NCBI RefSeq assembly: GCF_028453695.1
Contig: NC_135776.1
Span: 3,348,001-3,412,000 of the forward strand
DNA length: 64,000 bases
Direction: 5' to 3'
DNA from: Augochlora pura
Taxonomy: Eukaryota > Arthropoda > Insecta > Hymenoptera > Halictidae
The notes beneath the pieces were generated by a model that was not told the DNA's origin, searched no databases, and worked only from the letters and a program-made list of their open reading frames with translations. The translations under genes were made by a program, and so were the position numbers. This document shows, in pieces, positions 22,701 to 35,395 of the stretch; position 1 is the stretch's first letter, and each line of letters begins with the position of its first letter.

Positions 22701-23766
22701 TATACAATAAATATTCCATTCAAGCAAACCGCGTCCAGAAATCCGTACGAAAATTCCGGCGCAGCCGCGTTCCATCCTTGTTAATTAGAAAATCACAATA
22801 TTTCCAGGTTAAATCGCGGCCGATAATCAGCTCGAGGAACCCCCGTTCTCGTCGGTGCCCGGCAAAGGAGATCCGTCGTTCGGCGGTGTCCGTTAACCGT
22901 AAAACGGGCGGCGGTCCAGTCGCGCGTGAACGCGCGATGTATTATTACCGGTCAAGCCGCGCTACTCGAAAACACCGCGTTAACTGTCCCGTATTTATCA
23001 TCTCGACAATTTAGCGGCCGTGCATTTCCGCGGAATTAGTACCGCCCGTCCGTTTCCGAAATTCCGCGAAATTCCCATAGAAGTTCGCATTTGCAATTAG
23101 ACGAGCTGCGAGCTCGCAACCCCTCCGCCGACTCTCGCCCTCGCCCTCGCCCCCCCCCATGCCGCCACAAACCCCCCCCTCCCCCCCACCGTCCCTGCAA
23201 ACCGCTCTCCGGTACCTCCCCCCCCCCACCCCTCCCCCGTCGTTTCGTTCTTCAGTTATGCTGATTGCTTGCCACGGGGAACAAGTTACAGGTTTCGGAA
23301 TAATTTTCTCGCGAAGCGATAAAACGTATATCCGCGGTGCCCGCGCGGGAATCAGCGTCCCTTTGTGAATTTCAGCTGAATCCGTGGAGCCGGTGGCCGC
23401 TCGCGAGCGACTGCGAGCGCGTATTATTGCGTTACAAGGCCCACGCGCGACGGGGATTGTGACAAAGTACATCGGGCGCGCGCGGGACACGGCCCTGTCA
23501 CGAATCCCGATAATAAATTCGCTGGCGCAGGGAAGCGGCGCGCCCGCGCGCGCGCGCACGGCCAAAGTATTCCGCACCGCTTACGTTTGCAACATTTAAC
23601 GAGCGAAGTTGTCCGCGTTAACATCGGGAGGCTCGAAACGATCCGCGAAACCGTGGATCCGCCTAAATATTGGCGCGATTCTTTCGCAAACCTTGTCAAG
23701 ATTTTTCGTTTGTCCAAGGGGGTTGCCGCGACGATTTTGCAATTAACAGGTGCTCGATTATTATAT

Positions 23767-23992
23767 TTAACGCTAAACGTACCGGAATTTTTCTATACCT
23801 AATCTTACCATAGAATTTTTGTCGGTAAAAGATAAGCTACGAGAAAAACGGAAAGTGGGAAATTGAATAATCGGATGATATAAGAATTTACAGAAAGTCA
23901 AATGACCGACAGAAATAACAATAAATGTAAGAATTAGAAAAGTAAATTTTCAAAAGGGGTCATTTGACCCCTCTTGGTACGTTTAGCGTTAA
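23767..23992. mobile_element. piggyBac-like MITE (226 bp)
   Basis: The ends are perfect inverted repeats. The left end at 23766-23783 reads tttaacgctaaacgtacc and the right end at 23976-23993 is its exact reverse complement. TTAA at both ends (23767-23770 and 23989-23992) matches the TTAA target-site preference of piggyBac elements. The interior is AT-rich with no open frame, so it is non-autonomous. Near the right end is a small hairpin, ggggtca-tt-tgacccc. The terminal bases differ from the common TTAACCC ends, so the superfamily is inferred from TTAA and size. Confidence 0.8.
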
Positions 23993-25453
23993 ACGTTGGA
24001 GATATATATTGTCTATGTTATTTATGCGTATATTATTGTGTACGGTATAGGCGTATATAATTTATATTATACACAATTAGTGTATAATTGTCATAGGTAG
24101 ATTCGATTTTCGTAGAAATCGATTATAATTTTCTATTAAAATTCATCTAATTTGGATCGATATTGCTGACTTATGATATTGTTATTTTAGAGAAAATCGT
24201 CGAGCATTTGTAAATATAATCATTGATAAGTCAAGTGTAATATGTCATAATAAAAAATATTAAATTAAATTTATTCTAAAATATCATTAGATGTAACTTA
24301 TCGGAGACATTCTTCTGTATAATATATTGTAAAAAGATCGTCAAAAGCGATGTATTATTTCTAAAAATCTCAATAAAATTCAATAAAATGCACCTGTAAT
24401 ATACTATAAAAAAAAACATTGCACATGATATACCATAAAAAATCGTTAACTGCAACGTGCTATAAAATATCGTTGAACGTAATCTATTCCGAAAAGGGTG
24501 TCGCATTCAACGTCCCGCAAACAAATCGTAAAATGTAACGTATTGTAAAAGACTGTTTAACCGCGATATATTCAATAAAATCGTGAAACGTAACGCGCTG
24601 CGATGGAATTATTCCACGTAACGCATTGCAAAAAGATCGTTAAAAAGAGAAAGAAGAATCGTTCGATTCGCTCCAAAAAAAAGGAGAATCATTGAACGCA
24701 ACGTATCGGAAGGAAATTGTTGCACGCAACTTGTCGCGCGAAGCTTGCGAAAAACGCAGGGCAAATTGTTGAAATAATGTTCGATTAATCGCGTCGACGA
24801 TCGAAAGAAACGATCTCGAGTTATCAGGCAGGGGGGGTTTTCGCCGTCGGAAATCCGTCGGATAATTCCGGCTCGAACCGCGGCCCCGTGTCCGTCAAAT
24901 GTTTTCCGATTTTTGGCATTAGGCAGCGTCCACACGTGCGTAACATAATTTTGTTAGCGACCCCGGGTGGCCCCTCCCACCGCCCCCCACCCCTCCGTCG
25001 CCGAACAGTGTCTGAAGTGGAATCCTGACGCGCATACGAACAGGCGAAAGAACTGCCGTCGCTACGGAATTTCGTCGCGTCGCGGACATTTATCGTGGTC
25101 CCGCGCGTTATTTGCCAGGCCCGTTGTTTATCATGCTTTGAAGTAGAGGGGGAGGGGGTGGGCGGCGTGGGGCGAGCGGTGGCAATAGACGTTAATAAAT
25201 TATTAATAGTTGCGCCGGCGCGCGGCATTTTTATGCGTCTCGGGACGCGACGGAAAAGCAAACGAGATGAAACGATGCGTGTATTGTGCACGGACGGGCT
25301 GACGTGTACAACAACTGCTTTTTGTTAGGGCAACCCCTTTCGTCGATCAATTTTCACCGCCAATTTTCGTTTGTATCGTTGGTCGTGATTTACGGTACCT
25401 CGATAGTGGAGAATAACTCGGCAAAGAAATTAGAATTCGATAGCTTGCGATGG

Positions 25454-25478
25454 ACTCACCTGTAACAGAAACGGGAAC
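25454..25478 (-). promoter_or_regulatory. Candidate recursive splice site (ratchet point) 1
   Basis: On the minus strand a pyrimidine-rich tract, cccgtttctgttacag, is followed without any exon by gtgagt, junction 25459/25460. It would be a zero-length exon inside the giant intron, about 6.4 kb upstream of collagen exon 1. The alternative is a real exon starting with GTGAGT, for which I see no downstream donor in a supported frame. Confidence 0.5.
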
Positions 25479-26097
25479 AAGTGATTAATATGTATTAATT
25501 AAATTATTAGAAATGATTGAGTCGAAGGACCAGAAGCAAAAATTATCCAGGCTTTATATTGTCTCTTATTTCAAGAAAGAGCCTATATGATTTACTTTGA
25601 ATTTATTATACCCTCGTAGAGGGTGGTTTTCCATACTATATTTTACATACAAATTATTCACAAAAAGCTGGAGCAAAAGAGACCGTTTCGATACAAAGCG
25701 ATTTTGATCCTGTCCTTAGCAAACGTTGTAACGCGCGAATAAAAACGGCCGACACGGTAAAACCTTTTCATACTTTCGCACGTGTCTACCGTCTCGAGTA
25801 CCGTACTCCCAGTAGTTTCCAAGATATTCGGCCAAATATGTTTCCCACCCTCCCAACATTCGGAGACAGTTCTCACCCTTTCAACATGAATCATGGCGGA
25901 CCTAAAAATATATAGGGGAGGCTGTGTGTAGCGAGGCAGGTGCCTCAAAAATGAAACGTCACAGTTTTTATTGCGCGCATTCCTTCGCTACTCTCCCTTT
26001 CTTGCGAACACGCGGACGTAATTTATGCCCGTTTTATAATTCCATCGTCTCCGAAACGCCTTCGAAACATTGCTGAAAAATTCCCGTATTTTTGGTA

Positions 26098-26420
26098 TAG
26101 TTAGTATTATATTATTATTGTAGTTACTGCTGTACTATTAACAAAATTATTTCTGTATTTTTAGTAAAGTTAGTACTATAGTTATTACTGTACTATTAGC
26201 AAAATTATTACTGTACTATTAGTATAATTATTACTGTATTTTTAGTACAGTTAGTACTGTATTATTACTATAGTTATTACTGTACTATTAACAAAATTAT
26301 TACTGTACTATTAGAATAATTATTACTGTATTTTTAGTACAGTTAGTACTGTATTATTACTATAGTTATTACTGTATTATTAATACAATTATTATTGTAT
26401 TTTTATTACAATCACTAACT
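26098..26420. repeat. Minisatellite of ttactgtattatta type
   Basis: Repeated attactgtactattagtaca and related units, about 15-20 bp. It is related to 22236-22700. Confidence 0.9.
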
Positions 26421-26765
26421 ATATATTCACCAAAGGGGTTGAAGGACGAATTTCAAGAACATTCACCAAACCTTAAAGACATAAACGCTAAAAAAACATA
26501 AAAAACGCTTAAAAAAGTATTAAACAACGATATTGAAAAATATCTTCGACTAGCGTTAATAAAGTTGCCGAAATCCCCCGTGCAATCCGATAATTCCCAC
26601 GGTGGCTGAAAGTTTGCTCCAATTAGCCCCGAAAAGATAAAAGCGTTCGACGCTGAAGACGTTTCTCTGTTTCGGTCTCTGTATCGTCGCGATGCAGAAG
26701 AGGATTAAGACGCAGCAGGCGATCCAACTGAATGAGAACGAAGAAGCGAAACGAAGCGAAGGAAT

Positions 26766-26793
26766 AAGAAGAAGAAGAAGAAGAAGAAGAGGA
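26766..26793. repeat. (GAA)n microsatellite
   Basis: About eight aga/gaa triplets ending in gaggagg. Confidence 0.92.
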
Positions 26794-28179
26794 GGAAAGT
26801 TCCGAGCGAGTGCACATAAATTAGGCTAGTCCCGGGCGCCATTCACAAGAATGTATCCCCTAAGCCCGTGATTTACATTCAGGAACTAATGCGAGCCATC
26901 CTTTCACGGTGTGTCTCGCGGAAATCTAAAAGAGTATCCGGACAGATGCGCGGCGTTTAAACTGCGGATTATTCCGATCCGTGCCGATGCGACGCGGCAT
27001 CGCGAGAAATTGCAGTTCCTTTCGATTCCGTGTGTTTCGACGACTTATCCGGACAGCCGGGAGAACGCGTCTACTGTTCGTTTACATGGGAAACCAATTC
27101 ATACACCGATACTCTCGCTGAACAACCTATGACAGAGTGGCGCGACGGCGCGGCCAATAAAAGGCTGCGCCCCCGTCTTTTACAACTTCCTGCACTTATT
27201 CCTCGGCGGTGCGAGAGGAAATTGTCTCTCGATAAGCGCCCTACTTTTGTTAAATACGCTCCGCATCGAGCGCCATTGTTTGTCGCAGCGTTTCGAATTC
27301 TGACGACTTTTTAGTTAGTTTATTTATTTGTACTTGGAGCAGGGTGGAATTTATTTGGAACGACGAGTAGCAATTCATTTATTAAATTTCTGATTCGTTT
27401 GTATATAGATGGAGTTATTTATGGAAATGATTTGTTTTTTTAATATTGATAGAATACTTATAAAAAAGAAATTTATGTAGATATCGATAGGAGCAGTATT
27501 AGATATAGCAATTTATAAAAAGAATTTTCTATGGATAGCGAGAGTTGTCTATGAAAATAGCTACTTATAAATATCTACAGGCATGAGTCTTTCTAAAAAG
27601 AACTCCATAGACATAGTTCTTTATAACAATAACTTGATATAAATATCAAGCGCTATTCCCAAGAATTGCATACAAAAATTGCAACCGCTTCTAAAAAAAT
27701 CCTCCCATAACTATTCACAGAAATAATTGGCCAGAAAAATACTCGTCCCAACCACCGATCCTCCCAGTTATCTATACAATTAATTTCGCCGAAATATGAA
27801 CAAAAAATTCGAATTTATAAAAGCAGCGCGATCCCGACACACGTCGTTCTCAATAATTCAACGCGGGGGGGCGGCCAATCGAAAATAGCAATTTCAAATA
27901 AATGTCATCTCGGCGATTTTCCCTAAAAAAAAATAAAAAAAAAACGGGAAGAAGCATAGTTGGCGGGCAGATAAACCACGGGCACGCGGAACCTAAATGA
28001 ATACAGCGTGGGGGGTTAATCAACGCGGATTAATCGAAGCACATCCTCGTTGTCGGTCGGTTCGCACTCCGGCCGTCCCGCGTCCCATTTGTTTATTTCG
28101 AATCGGGCCGGTTTATTTACTCGATACTTTCCAATTTATTTTCACTTTCAGGCCCGGCAATAAATCGGCCGGCGACGGA

Positions 28180-28229
28180 CAGAGAGACAGAGAGAGAGAG
28201 GGAGAGAGAGAGAGAGATAGGGAGAGAGA
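28180..28229. repeat. (GA)n microsatellite, imperfect
   Basis: GA repeat with gg and ta interruptions. It reads CU in the minus-strand transcript. Confidence 0.92.
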
Positions 28230-29558
28230 CGCGTCGACCGAACAGCGCGCCGGTGTATTATCAACAACTTCCCTGATCAAGGAAACGATATTCGATATCG
28301 GCGATATCGCGCGTACACGCATTTGATACGCGATACGTCAATCGTGAAATCGCGGTCGTCGGCTCTGTTCAAACGCGTTCACGCTACAACGCGTTAAACA
28401 GCCGTATCGAAAATTTGATTCCTAGGCAAACATCGTTAAATGAGATTCGAAATATGTACGGTATTGCGCATTGTCCGCGACGCGCCCCGTCGAAATTGGA
28501 AACGTTAATGCGCCCCCTCCGCTCCGAGGTCTCCCTTTTCCCTCTTCTTTTTTCGTCCAGCCGATCATATTTAGACCTCATTACACAAGCTCCCACGCCG
28601 ATACCCGAATACACGATATCATTAGCCTCTCCGCGTTAATACACTGCGCGAGCTTCGATGTAACTCTCCACTGTTCGCCGGTCAAAGCCGAACGATTCCC
28701 CGCCGATTGCCCGATTACACAACGCGAAATTTTGATCGGAATATTCGCTGAGTGATTACGCTGGCCAATTACGAAATTGGCGGGCCGGGTTTTCCGATGA
28801 AATTTGCCTACGATTTTCCTGCGACTTCTGATGATTAGTATCGTTTTCGGTTTCTTGTTTCGTATGGTTTAATTTATTTTTTGTTCTTGGATTAACGATC
28901 TTTTTATTTATTTTATGCTGCGCTCTTCTCGTTTATTTTTCTTCCCAGGTTGTATTTTTTAACGCGTTTCTTCCTTTTGTTGTTTAGCTTAGGTTATTTA
29001 AGCCTTTACGAAAGTCATAGTGATCCTGTATATGCGAGGAATAAAATTTCTGTATCGCAGTAGTATAGCAAGCGGATAAATCAGACAGAAGGAGCAAAAG
29101 GAAAATGTTTTACTATTTGACGCGCTATACTCAGCACAGTTATGGTTCGCGACAATTTTTTTCCTGTAAAACAGACGCTCCAAAATTATTCTGAAACTTC
29201 GTTTTTAATTATTTAATACGTGTGTAACGATAATTCAAAAAAGGGTTTTCGGGGTTGAGGAATAATGTTGATACAATTGCTTCGAATAAAGAGTGAAGTG
29301 AAATAGAAATATAGAAATGAAATAAAAATACAGATATGAAATAAGAATACATAAAATCGTTAAAAGAACAGTATAAAGAATAATTTAATTAATAATTAAT
29401 AATTTACATTCTTTCTACATCTTCACAATTTTATATTTCGACTGCTCGATCAAATCTATCAATTAATATTAATTATTATCGAACATAGCAGTTGAAAAAT
29501 AAATACGCCATTAATAGTATCAGCCCTTTTATGGTTGTAAAAAGAGCACCGTGGCAGT

Positions 29559-29587
29559 AGTTACCTGAGAAAGGGGTAGAAAAATCC
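29559..29587 (-). promoter_or_regulatory. Candidate recursive splice site (ratchet point) 2
   Basis: On the minus strand a strong acceptor, ttctacccctttctcag, runs straight into gtaact, junction 29564/29565. The pyrimidine tract is excellent, but the donor half departs from gtaagt at position 5, so it is weaker than the other two sites. Confidence 0.4.
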
Positions 29588-31930
29588 AATGAAGAATTCA
29601 CCGTGTTACGAAGCTTTAGAATCGAAGGTAGCGAAGAGAGAATCGAGGGAGAAGAGGAGAGACTACCGAATCGCTGTTCTCCGAAGCAGTAACCTTTGAT
29701 TCGACAGCTCTTGATTCCAAACGAGTAGAAAATTCATCATAATCGACGCACAATTGATTTACCGATGCATACGGGTCGACAAGCAATTCAGGAGTTCTGC
29801 CTACTCATTAGGACGACTATACGTCGGGGCCCGGCTCGAGGAGAGATGCGGATGTAATTGGATTTCGCGAGCGAGAGATCGATGGCTCGCATTCGCGGGC
29901 GGCCTAATTAGGTTTCATGAATACCAGTCGAAAATCACGCGGCTGATATTCTGTCAGTCGCGAACCATCTCCATTATTTTCGAGATGTCAGGGTTCAAGG
30001 GACTATCGCTAGACGCGCTTCGCTTCACGGCTGTTCCACGTTATCCAGATCGTTTCGAATCAATATTTATCTCTCCTATTAATAATTACTCGAACGTATT
30101 CTTTCCGGTCGAACGACTCCATTGTCCGCCGTCTATTGTTCTAGATATTTTGTCGTGTCATACTTTATTCGAATAAATCACACAATTTTTAGATTCGAAT
30201 AATTAGAAGAATTCTTTATTCGAATGATCTTATTTGAATAATCCAAATAATTATTTTCCTTGAATAATTCAAACAATACCTTATTAAAATAACTTCCATA
30301 TTCGAACAATTTCGATATTCTTTTACCAAATAATTTTTATCAATTCTCTGCTCAAATAATTCATATTTTCGAACGACTCGAAAAATGATAAAAATTCGAA
30401 TAAAAATGGCTGCTCGAACAAATAATTTCTAAACAATTAAAAAACGATTTAGACGCTCCGAGTCACAGCTGACACAGTCAAATTAGGGTTGAAAAACTGT
30501 CCCCCCTCTCTCTCGTATTTTTAGTAGAGGAGTTTGATGGAACAATGCAGCTTGAAACCTCTCTCTCTTTCTCTCTCTTTCTCTTGGACCTGAAGTGTAT
30601 CCCGTGTCAGCCGTGAAAACAAGAAATTCACTCTAGACCGTGTTGTCGCGCGTGGCGCGGGTCCCGCGACACATGTCACGGAACCACTTGAAGCGATTCC
30701 AGAGGGTCGCTTTTTAAAAGGCGCCGCGAAACTCGAGGGCGCGCCTTAATCGCGATCCGCGTGCACGCGCGCGACGTGACGCCGCGGTGCTGTACGCAGA
30801 CTCCGGCGACAGTGCATTCCGCGACGGAGCGGCACTCGCAATTAGAACGGAGACGGAAACGCGGAGCAAATAGTCCGTCACCCGGCGTCAGGTGGTCCGG
30901 GAATTGCCGAAGATCCTCGCGAACAGTGAATTAGAAGCGCGGAGGAAGAAGTGACTAACTCGTCGCAGACTGCGCAACTTTCTTCAGAGATGCAAATCTT
31001 CAAATTCAATTTAAAAAAATAAATTCAATTCAAACGTGCTTACAATTTTATTATCTTGATATTTTATAAACAATTTTATACAGTGATCACTCAATTCAAT
31101 ATTTGCGAAGAAATTTCGGTTTTCAATTTTTAACGTTCACAAACGAATTTTTATTGCGGTCATTCGTTTAAACAGTCTTATGGGACCAATTAATTTTTAA
31201 CATTAATACAGGGATTTTTATGGCAATAATTTTTCATATTTACACAGGAATAGCCGTCATTCACTTTTTGGTGTTAATAAATGAATTTCGCAAGAATTTT
31301 ATTTTAATATTTACAAAGGAATTTTTATTTTCTTCGCAGTGTTAAATGAATTTTTAAAGCAACAATTCAATTGAAACATTTACAAATTTATAGTTCATGT
31401 GATTAATTCTATACATTTAAAGGCATCTCTACATCGATTAATCGTCTTTTAACAAAACATTTATATTTCGTCGTCGTTTGCATCATTGTAAACCCACCGA
31501 ACGTTTCCACGCCCCCATAAAAATCCACGGTGTCCGTGTCGCTCTCCCGAACGAATTACCAGCGCGATCAAAAACTTGGCGCAACGAAATCGTTCGCGAA
31601 GACAGAGAATGGACGGCATTGTATAAAACTCGCTCGACGGGGATCGCGTAATTAAACCGCGGCCGCTTAAAGCGAGCTTATAGCGGCGTGGCTACAATAG
31701 CGAAGTTTCTTAGCGAAGAGTCATCCTTGTCCGACCGTGAACAATATTTCCCGTAGGTACGCGCGCCGGTTATGGTGTCGAACATAATGCTCTCTCGGCG
31801 CGGACGCGTTCATTTATTCGGGAGAGCCGCGGGAACACCGGCGAAGTTTGCCGGCTAAAGAAGATCTCCCTTCTTTCGCGCCTTCTTATTAGGCTCGCGA
31901 TTTTCGACGCACTGTACACTGGCTGCACAC

Positions 31931-32262
31931 TATAGGGTGTCGAAAAGTTAGTATGAAGATCCTCGGGTGATTTCGAGCAACTTTTTCCTTTGGAGAAATG
32001 TTCTGCGAGGCGTCGTTGAGGAGTTATTAAGGAAAAACGATGGCCAATGAGAGACGAGCGTTTTAATGGGCGGAGCTAAGTGTCCTCCGCTCGTTGGCTC
32101 AATCGCCCAGCGCTAACCGAGCTCGCATCTCATTGGCCACTGTTTCTCGCAAATAACTCGTCAACGCTACCTCGTAGAACATTTTTCCAAAGGAAACAAT
32201 TATTTTAAATGACCCCAGGTGTTTCTCCGTCGAATTCTTGGACAATTCTGCGACACCCTGTA
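31931..32262. mobile_element. Foldback MITE with TA target sites (332 bp), Tc1/mariner-like
   Basis: The outer ends are TA-tagggtgtcg on the left and cgacaccctg-TA on the right (9 of 10 terminal bases match after inversion). Nearly the whole element is an imperfect inverted repeat: tttcctttgg, atgttct, gagttatt and ggccaatgaga on the left arm recur inverted on the right, and even the centre (gggcggagc / tcgccc) pairs. There is no transposase frame, so it is non-autonomous. Superfamily is inferred from the TA duplication and terminal gggtgtc. Confidence 0.75.
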
Positions 32263-33569
32263 TGCACCGGCTGCACGGCCGATACGACTTTCCGACCGCC
32301 CGTGAGCAAACTTTTACGGAAACTTTTCCACCACAATAGTATACAGGGAGGAGCAACTTCGCCAATATAACCGGCACCGCGGATTCGCATTACACTTTTC
32401 GCATGATTTATTCGACTCGCCGACTTGTCAGAGATTACAGCCGCGAAACGAACGCCCAGGGTTTCCGGTCTGCCGGAATAATTACCGCGGGATTCTAATT
32501 TACTCCCGGGACAGGCATCGTTTTCGAGATTCGTTCTGTCGCGTGCACCGCTCCGCCGTTCTTCGAAAGAAACGTTCGTCCGAGATAGTTGCTCGAATTG
32601 TTTCGGATACAGGTCTGTCGGAATTAATTGTTCGAATGAATTTTTCGGAAGATGTTTCATTCGAGTTAGAATCGTTCGTCAGCGATTATTTCATCAGTCG
32701 AATAAGTCTATTCGGACGGTGATCGTAAAATTATTTGACTGGCAATGCCAATTGAAATTGAATTGTTTGAGGAATTATAATTGATTCGATTACGTTATGG
32801 TTCAATTATATTATGATTTAATTATACCATGATTAAATTATGTTGTAACTGAATTACATTATAATTCAATTTCATCTGCCTAATAATCCAGGAATATTTT
32901 TAGCTAATTCATATTTTAAATTAAACGAAGGTTAAAAAAATAATAGAAATTGTTAAAAAATTAACCCATACATACAGTATATATTTTTTAACTTAAAAAG
33001 GATGACTTTGTCCAATATATTATAATTAATTAATTTTTATTAACTCAGCTAACTGTACACGATTCGATTAGCTGTATATAACTTTACAATTAAAAATAAC
33101 AATTGCTATAATCGCGAGAAGAGAAGCTACAGTATGATAATTATATTTCCTCTTGAACAATACATTTGTATATGTAACACCGCGTCGAAGTCTTTGAAAA
33201 GCATCGATTCTTCCGTCCACAAATATTGAATTTATTTTCGTCTCCGAGATGCACATTTTCCAAAGAAATTCCGGTACGATTTATCTTCGTCGAAGCTCGG
33301 AGTCTTTTGCTGTTATTTCTCCCCGCTAATGTACAGTCCCCTTTTTTTTCTCTTCGTTCTACCCAGACGATATTGCTTTTCCGCAAGATTCTTCAGCTAT
33401 TTACCGAGTGAACATTCGTCTGCAAATATTTTTGAACATCCGCAGGTATTTCCGACGCAGCCATTTGCCCGGCGTATTTTTATTTAACACGCAACGCAGT
33501 TCTCTTTCGTCCTGCCCTTTCGAGATCTTTATTTTAATATCTGGTCGCCAAATTCTATTTCCTATTTTT

Positions 33570-33760
33570 TCGAATTATTTATCTCTGATTTAATTTAACT
33601 TTGATTTATTTATCTTGAATTAATTTAACTTTGATTTATTTATTTTTGATTTATTTAATTTTGATTTAATTTAACTTTGATTTATTTATCTTTAATTTAA
33701 TTTAATTTTGATTTAATTTAACTTTGATTTAATGTAACTTCGATTTATTTAATTTCGTTT
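33570..33760. repeat. Degenerate repeat of tttgatttatttaac
   Basis: About a dozen units of tttgatttaatttaactt type with 15- to 18-bp spacing. Confidence 0.9.
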
Positions 33761-34189
33761 TTCAATTGAGTTTCGCTTTCTTTATTCAGCTCCTTTTTGA
33801 AATATTCGATAAAGCCCGACGAAATAATAATTCCCGTCGAAATCGTTAATATGTTGCCGTCAGTTTCTTCGCGGAGCATCTGATAACATGTAAATTTTCA
33901 ATTATGCGGTTCCTCCGTGGCATGGTACGGCCATCAGGCCCCAAATATCTTCGCTCTCGACGAGAAATATTATATTATGCCGGAATTCAACAGCTTCGTC
34001 GACGTACAGTGTGGCTCACAAAAATCTTCATACGCGCGCATGAAATTTATTAAATCTGGTTTTATCATCCTGTAAAATTTTCGTTTTCTTTGAAAGAATT
34101 GGTTGAAATCTTTTCTGTAGAATTTTTACTATAACTATACACGGAACTTTTAAATAAGCAATACCATGATTCAGTAAAATACTGTAAAT

Positions 34190-34390
34190 CCCTATAAAGT
34201 ACAATATGATATAAATATTATTCTTTATAAAAAAATAAAATAAATATTATACTCTATAAAAATCCAAAATAAATATTATAGCCTATAAAAATCCAAAATA
34301 AATATTATAGCCTATAAAAATCCAAAATAAATATTATAATTTCCTATAAAATACTATAAATCCTTATAAATGTAACATAAATGTATACAA
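34190..34390. repeat. Minisatellite, 29-bp core
   Basis: Three near-identical units containing aaataaatattatagcctat and aaaatcc, flanked by decayed units. Confidence 0.88.
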
Positions 34391-35149
34391 TATAATATAA
34401 GTCCCTATAAAATGTAATATGAAAATTATTCCTTGGAAAAGTATTACGTCCTGCAAAAAAATAAAATAAATATTATATCATATAAAAATATAAACTAAAC
34501 CCCATGTCCTATAAAACACAAAATAACCCTTCTAAAAGCTTCATCGCGTAAGCCAGAGAAATAATTTCGTTCCCGGCGATAACCGAACGAATTGAATTCC
34601 GTTCCACCGTCTGCTAATCCAGTCTGCCGCAAAAGACGCCACGTGAGAAACGGATTCCGGTGCATCGCGGCGCGTCGAGCACTGGCAAATACACAGTCGC
34701 ATGTAATATCGCGACTAGAAAGCCATACGTCTTCCCGTACAATTAAGCCCGGCCATAAAGTAAACGTTTTGTACAGGTTCCGTTTTCCCCCGTTGCGCAG
34801 CCGCGACACGACAGAACTCCCCGGCTGTCGCTACCTGCGTATCCTGTCCCGGATAATTGCTCTATTATGCTTGTACGTTCATAATCTTCAGCGAGTAATC
34901 GTGCGCGCCGCCCCGGCTGGCTCAGCGCGGAACGCAGTCACGAACCGGTGTGCGCGCGCGCGCTCGCGCTTCTACCTTGCAACTTATCCGTCGCGCACCT
35001 GGGAACACGTTGCAAAAATAAACCGCCGGCCGGACAAAAAGATGAGTTACCGGACCGCGTATCCGTCCTCCCGGAATTTTGCAGTCGGTTTCGAAAGCGT
35101 TTTTCAGATCTGTTTTTAAAACGCTAGAATTTTTTATTTTTATCTGTTC

Positions 35150-35395
35150 GGAGATACATTCTTTTTATTCTTTTAATTTTTGAAATTCTTTCAATTCCTG
35201 TACTTCTTAAGATCGGTTTTTCAAACGCAACAACTTTGATTTTTATCTGCTTGGAGACCATTCTTTTATTTCTTTTAATTCTTTTAATTTTTGTAGTTCT
35301 TTTAATTCTTTTACTTCTTTTATTTCTTTTAATTCTTTTAATTCTTTTAATTCTTTTAATTCTTTTAATTCTTCTAATTCTTTCAATTCCTCTGA
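35150..35395. repeat. (TTTTAATTC)n 9-bp repeat
   Basis: Perfect in 35325-35370 and degenerate outside. It creates leucine/isoleucine-rich and lysine-rich open frames on the two strands that have no other support. Confidence 0.95.

Larger units (their letters stand above)
19077..23766. other. Intron segment: GC-rich patches, gap, AT repeats
   Basis: Holds a G-rich tract (about 19598-19622), the gap at 20001-20100, a TA-type low-complexity block (20660-20965), a ttactgtatta minisatellite (22236-22700) and a CpG/GC-rich block (22740-23660) that includes a C-rich run at 23140-23240. No gene recognised. Confidence 0.7.
23993..31930. other. Intron segment with two ratchet-like splice points
   Basis: AT-rich sequence with GC-rich blocks at 24780-25330, 26880-27310, 28000-28760 and 30600-30980. 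It holds minisatellite 26098-26420, GAA and GA microsatellites, degenerate attcgaataatt sequence at 30170-30430, and splice-like sites near 25460 and 29565. A sense-strand open frame of 96 codons at 25658-25948 starts in a good context (gccatga) downstream of a tatatat box. I do not recognise its product. Confidence 0.65.

Noticed and set aside
24385..24420. Acceptor followed by gtgcat on the minus strand, a ratchet-like site
   Set aside because: The donor half is too far from consensus.
34005..34036. Mariner-like terminus (tacagtgtggctcacaaaaa)
   Set aside because: Only one end was found and no matching inverted end nearby, so no element could be delimited.
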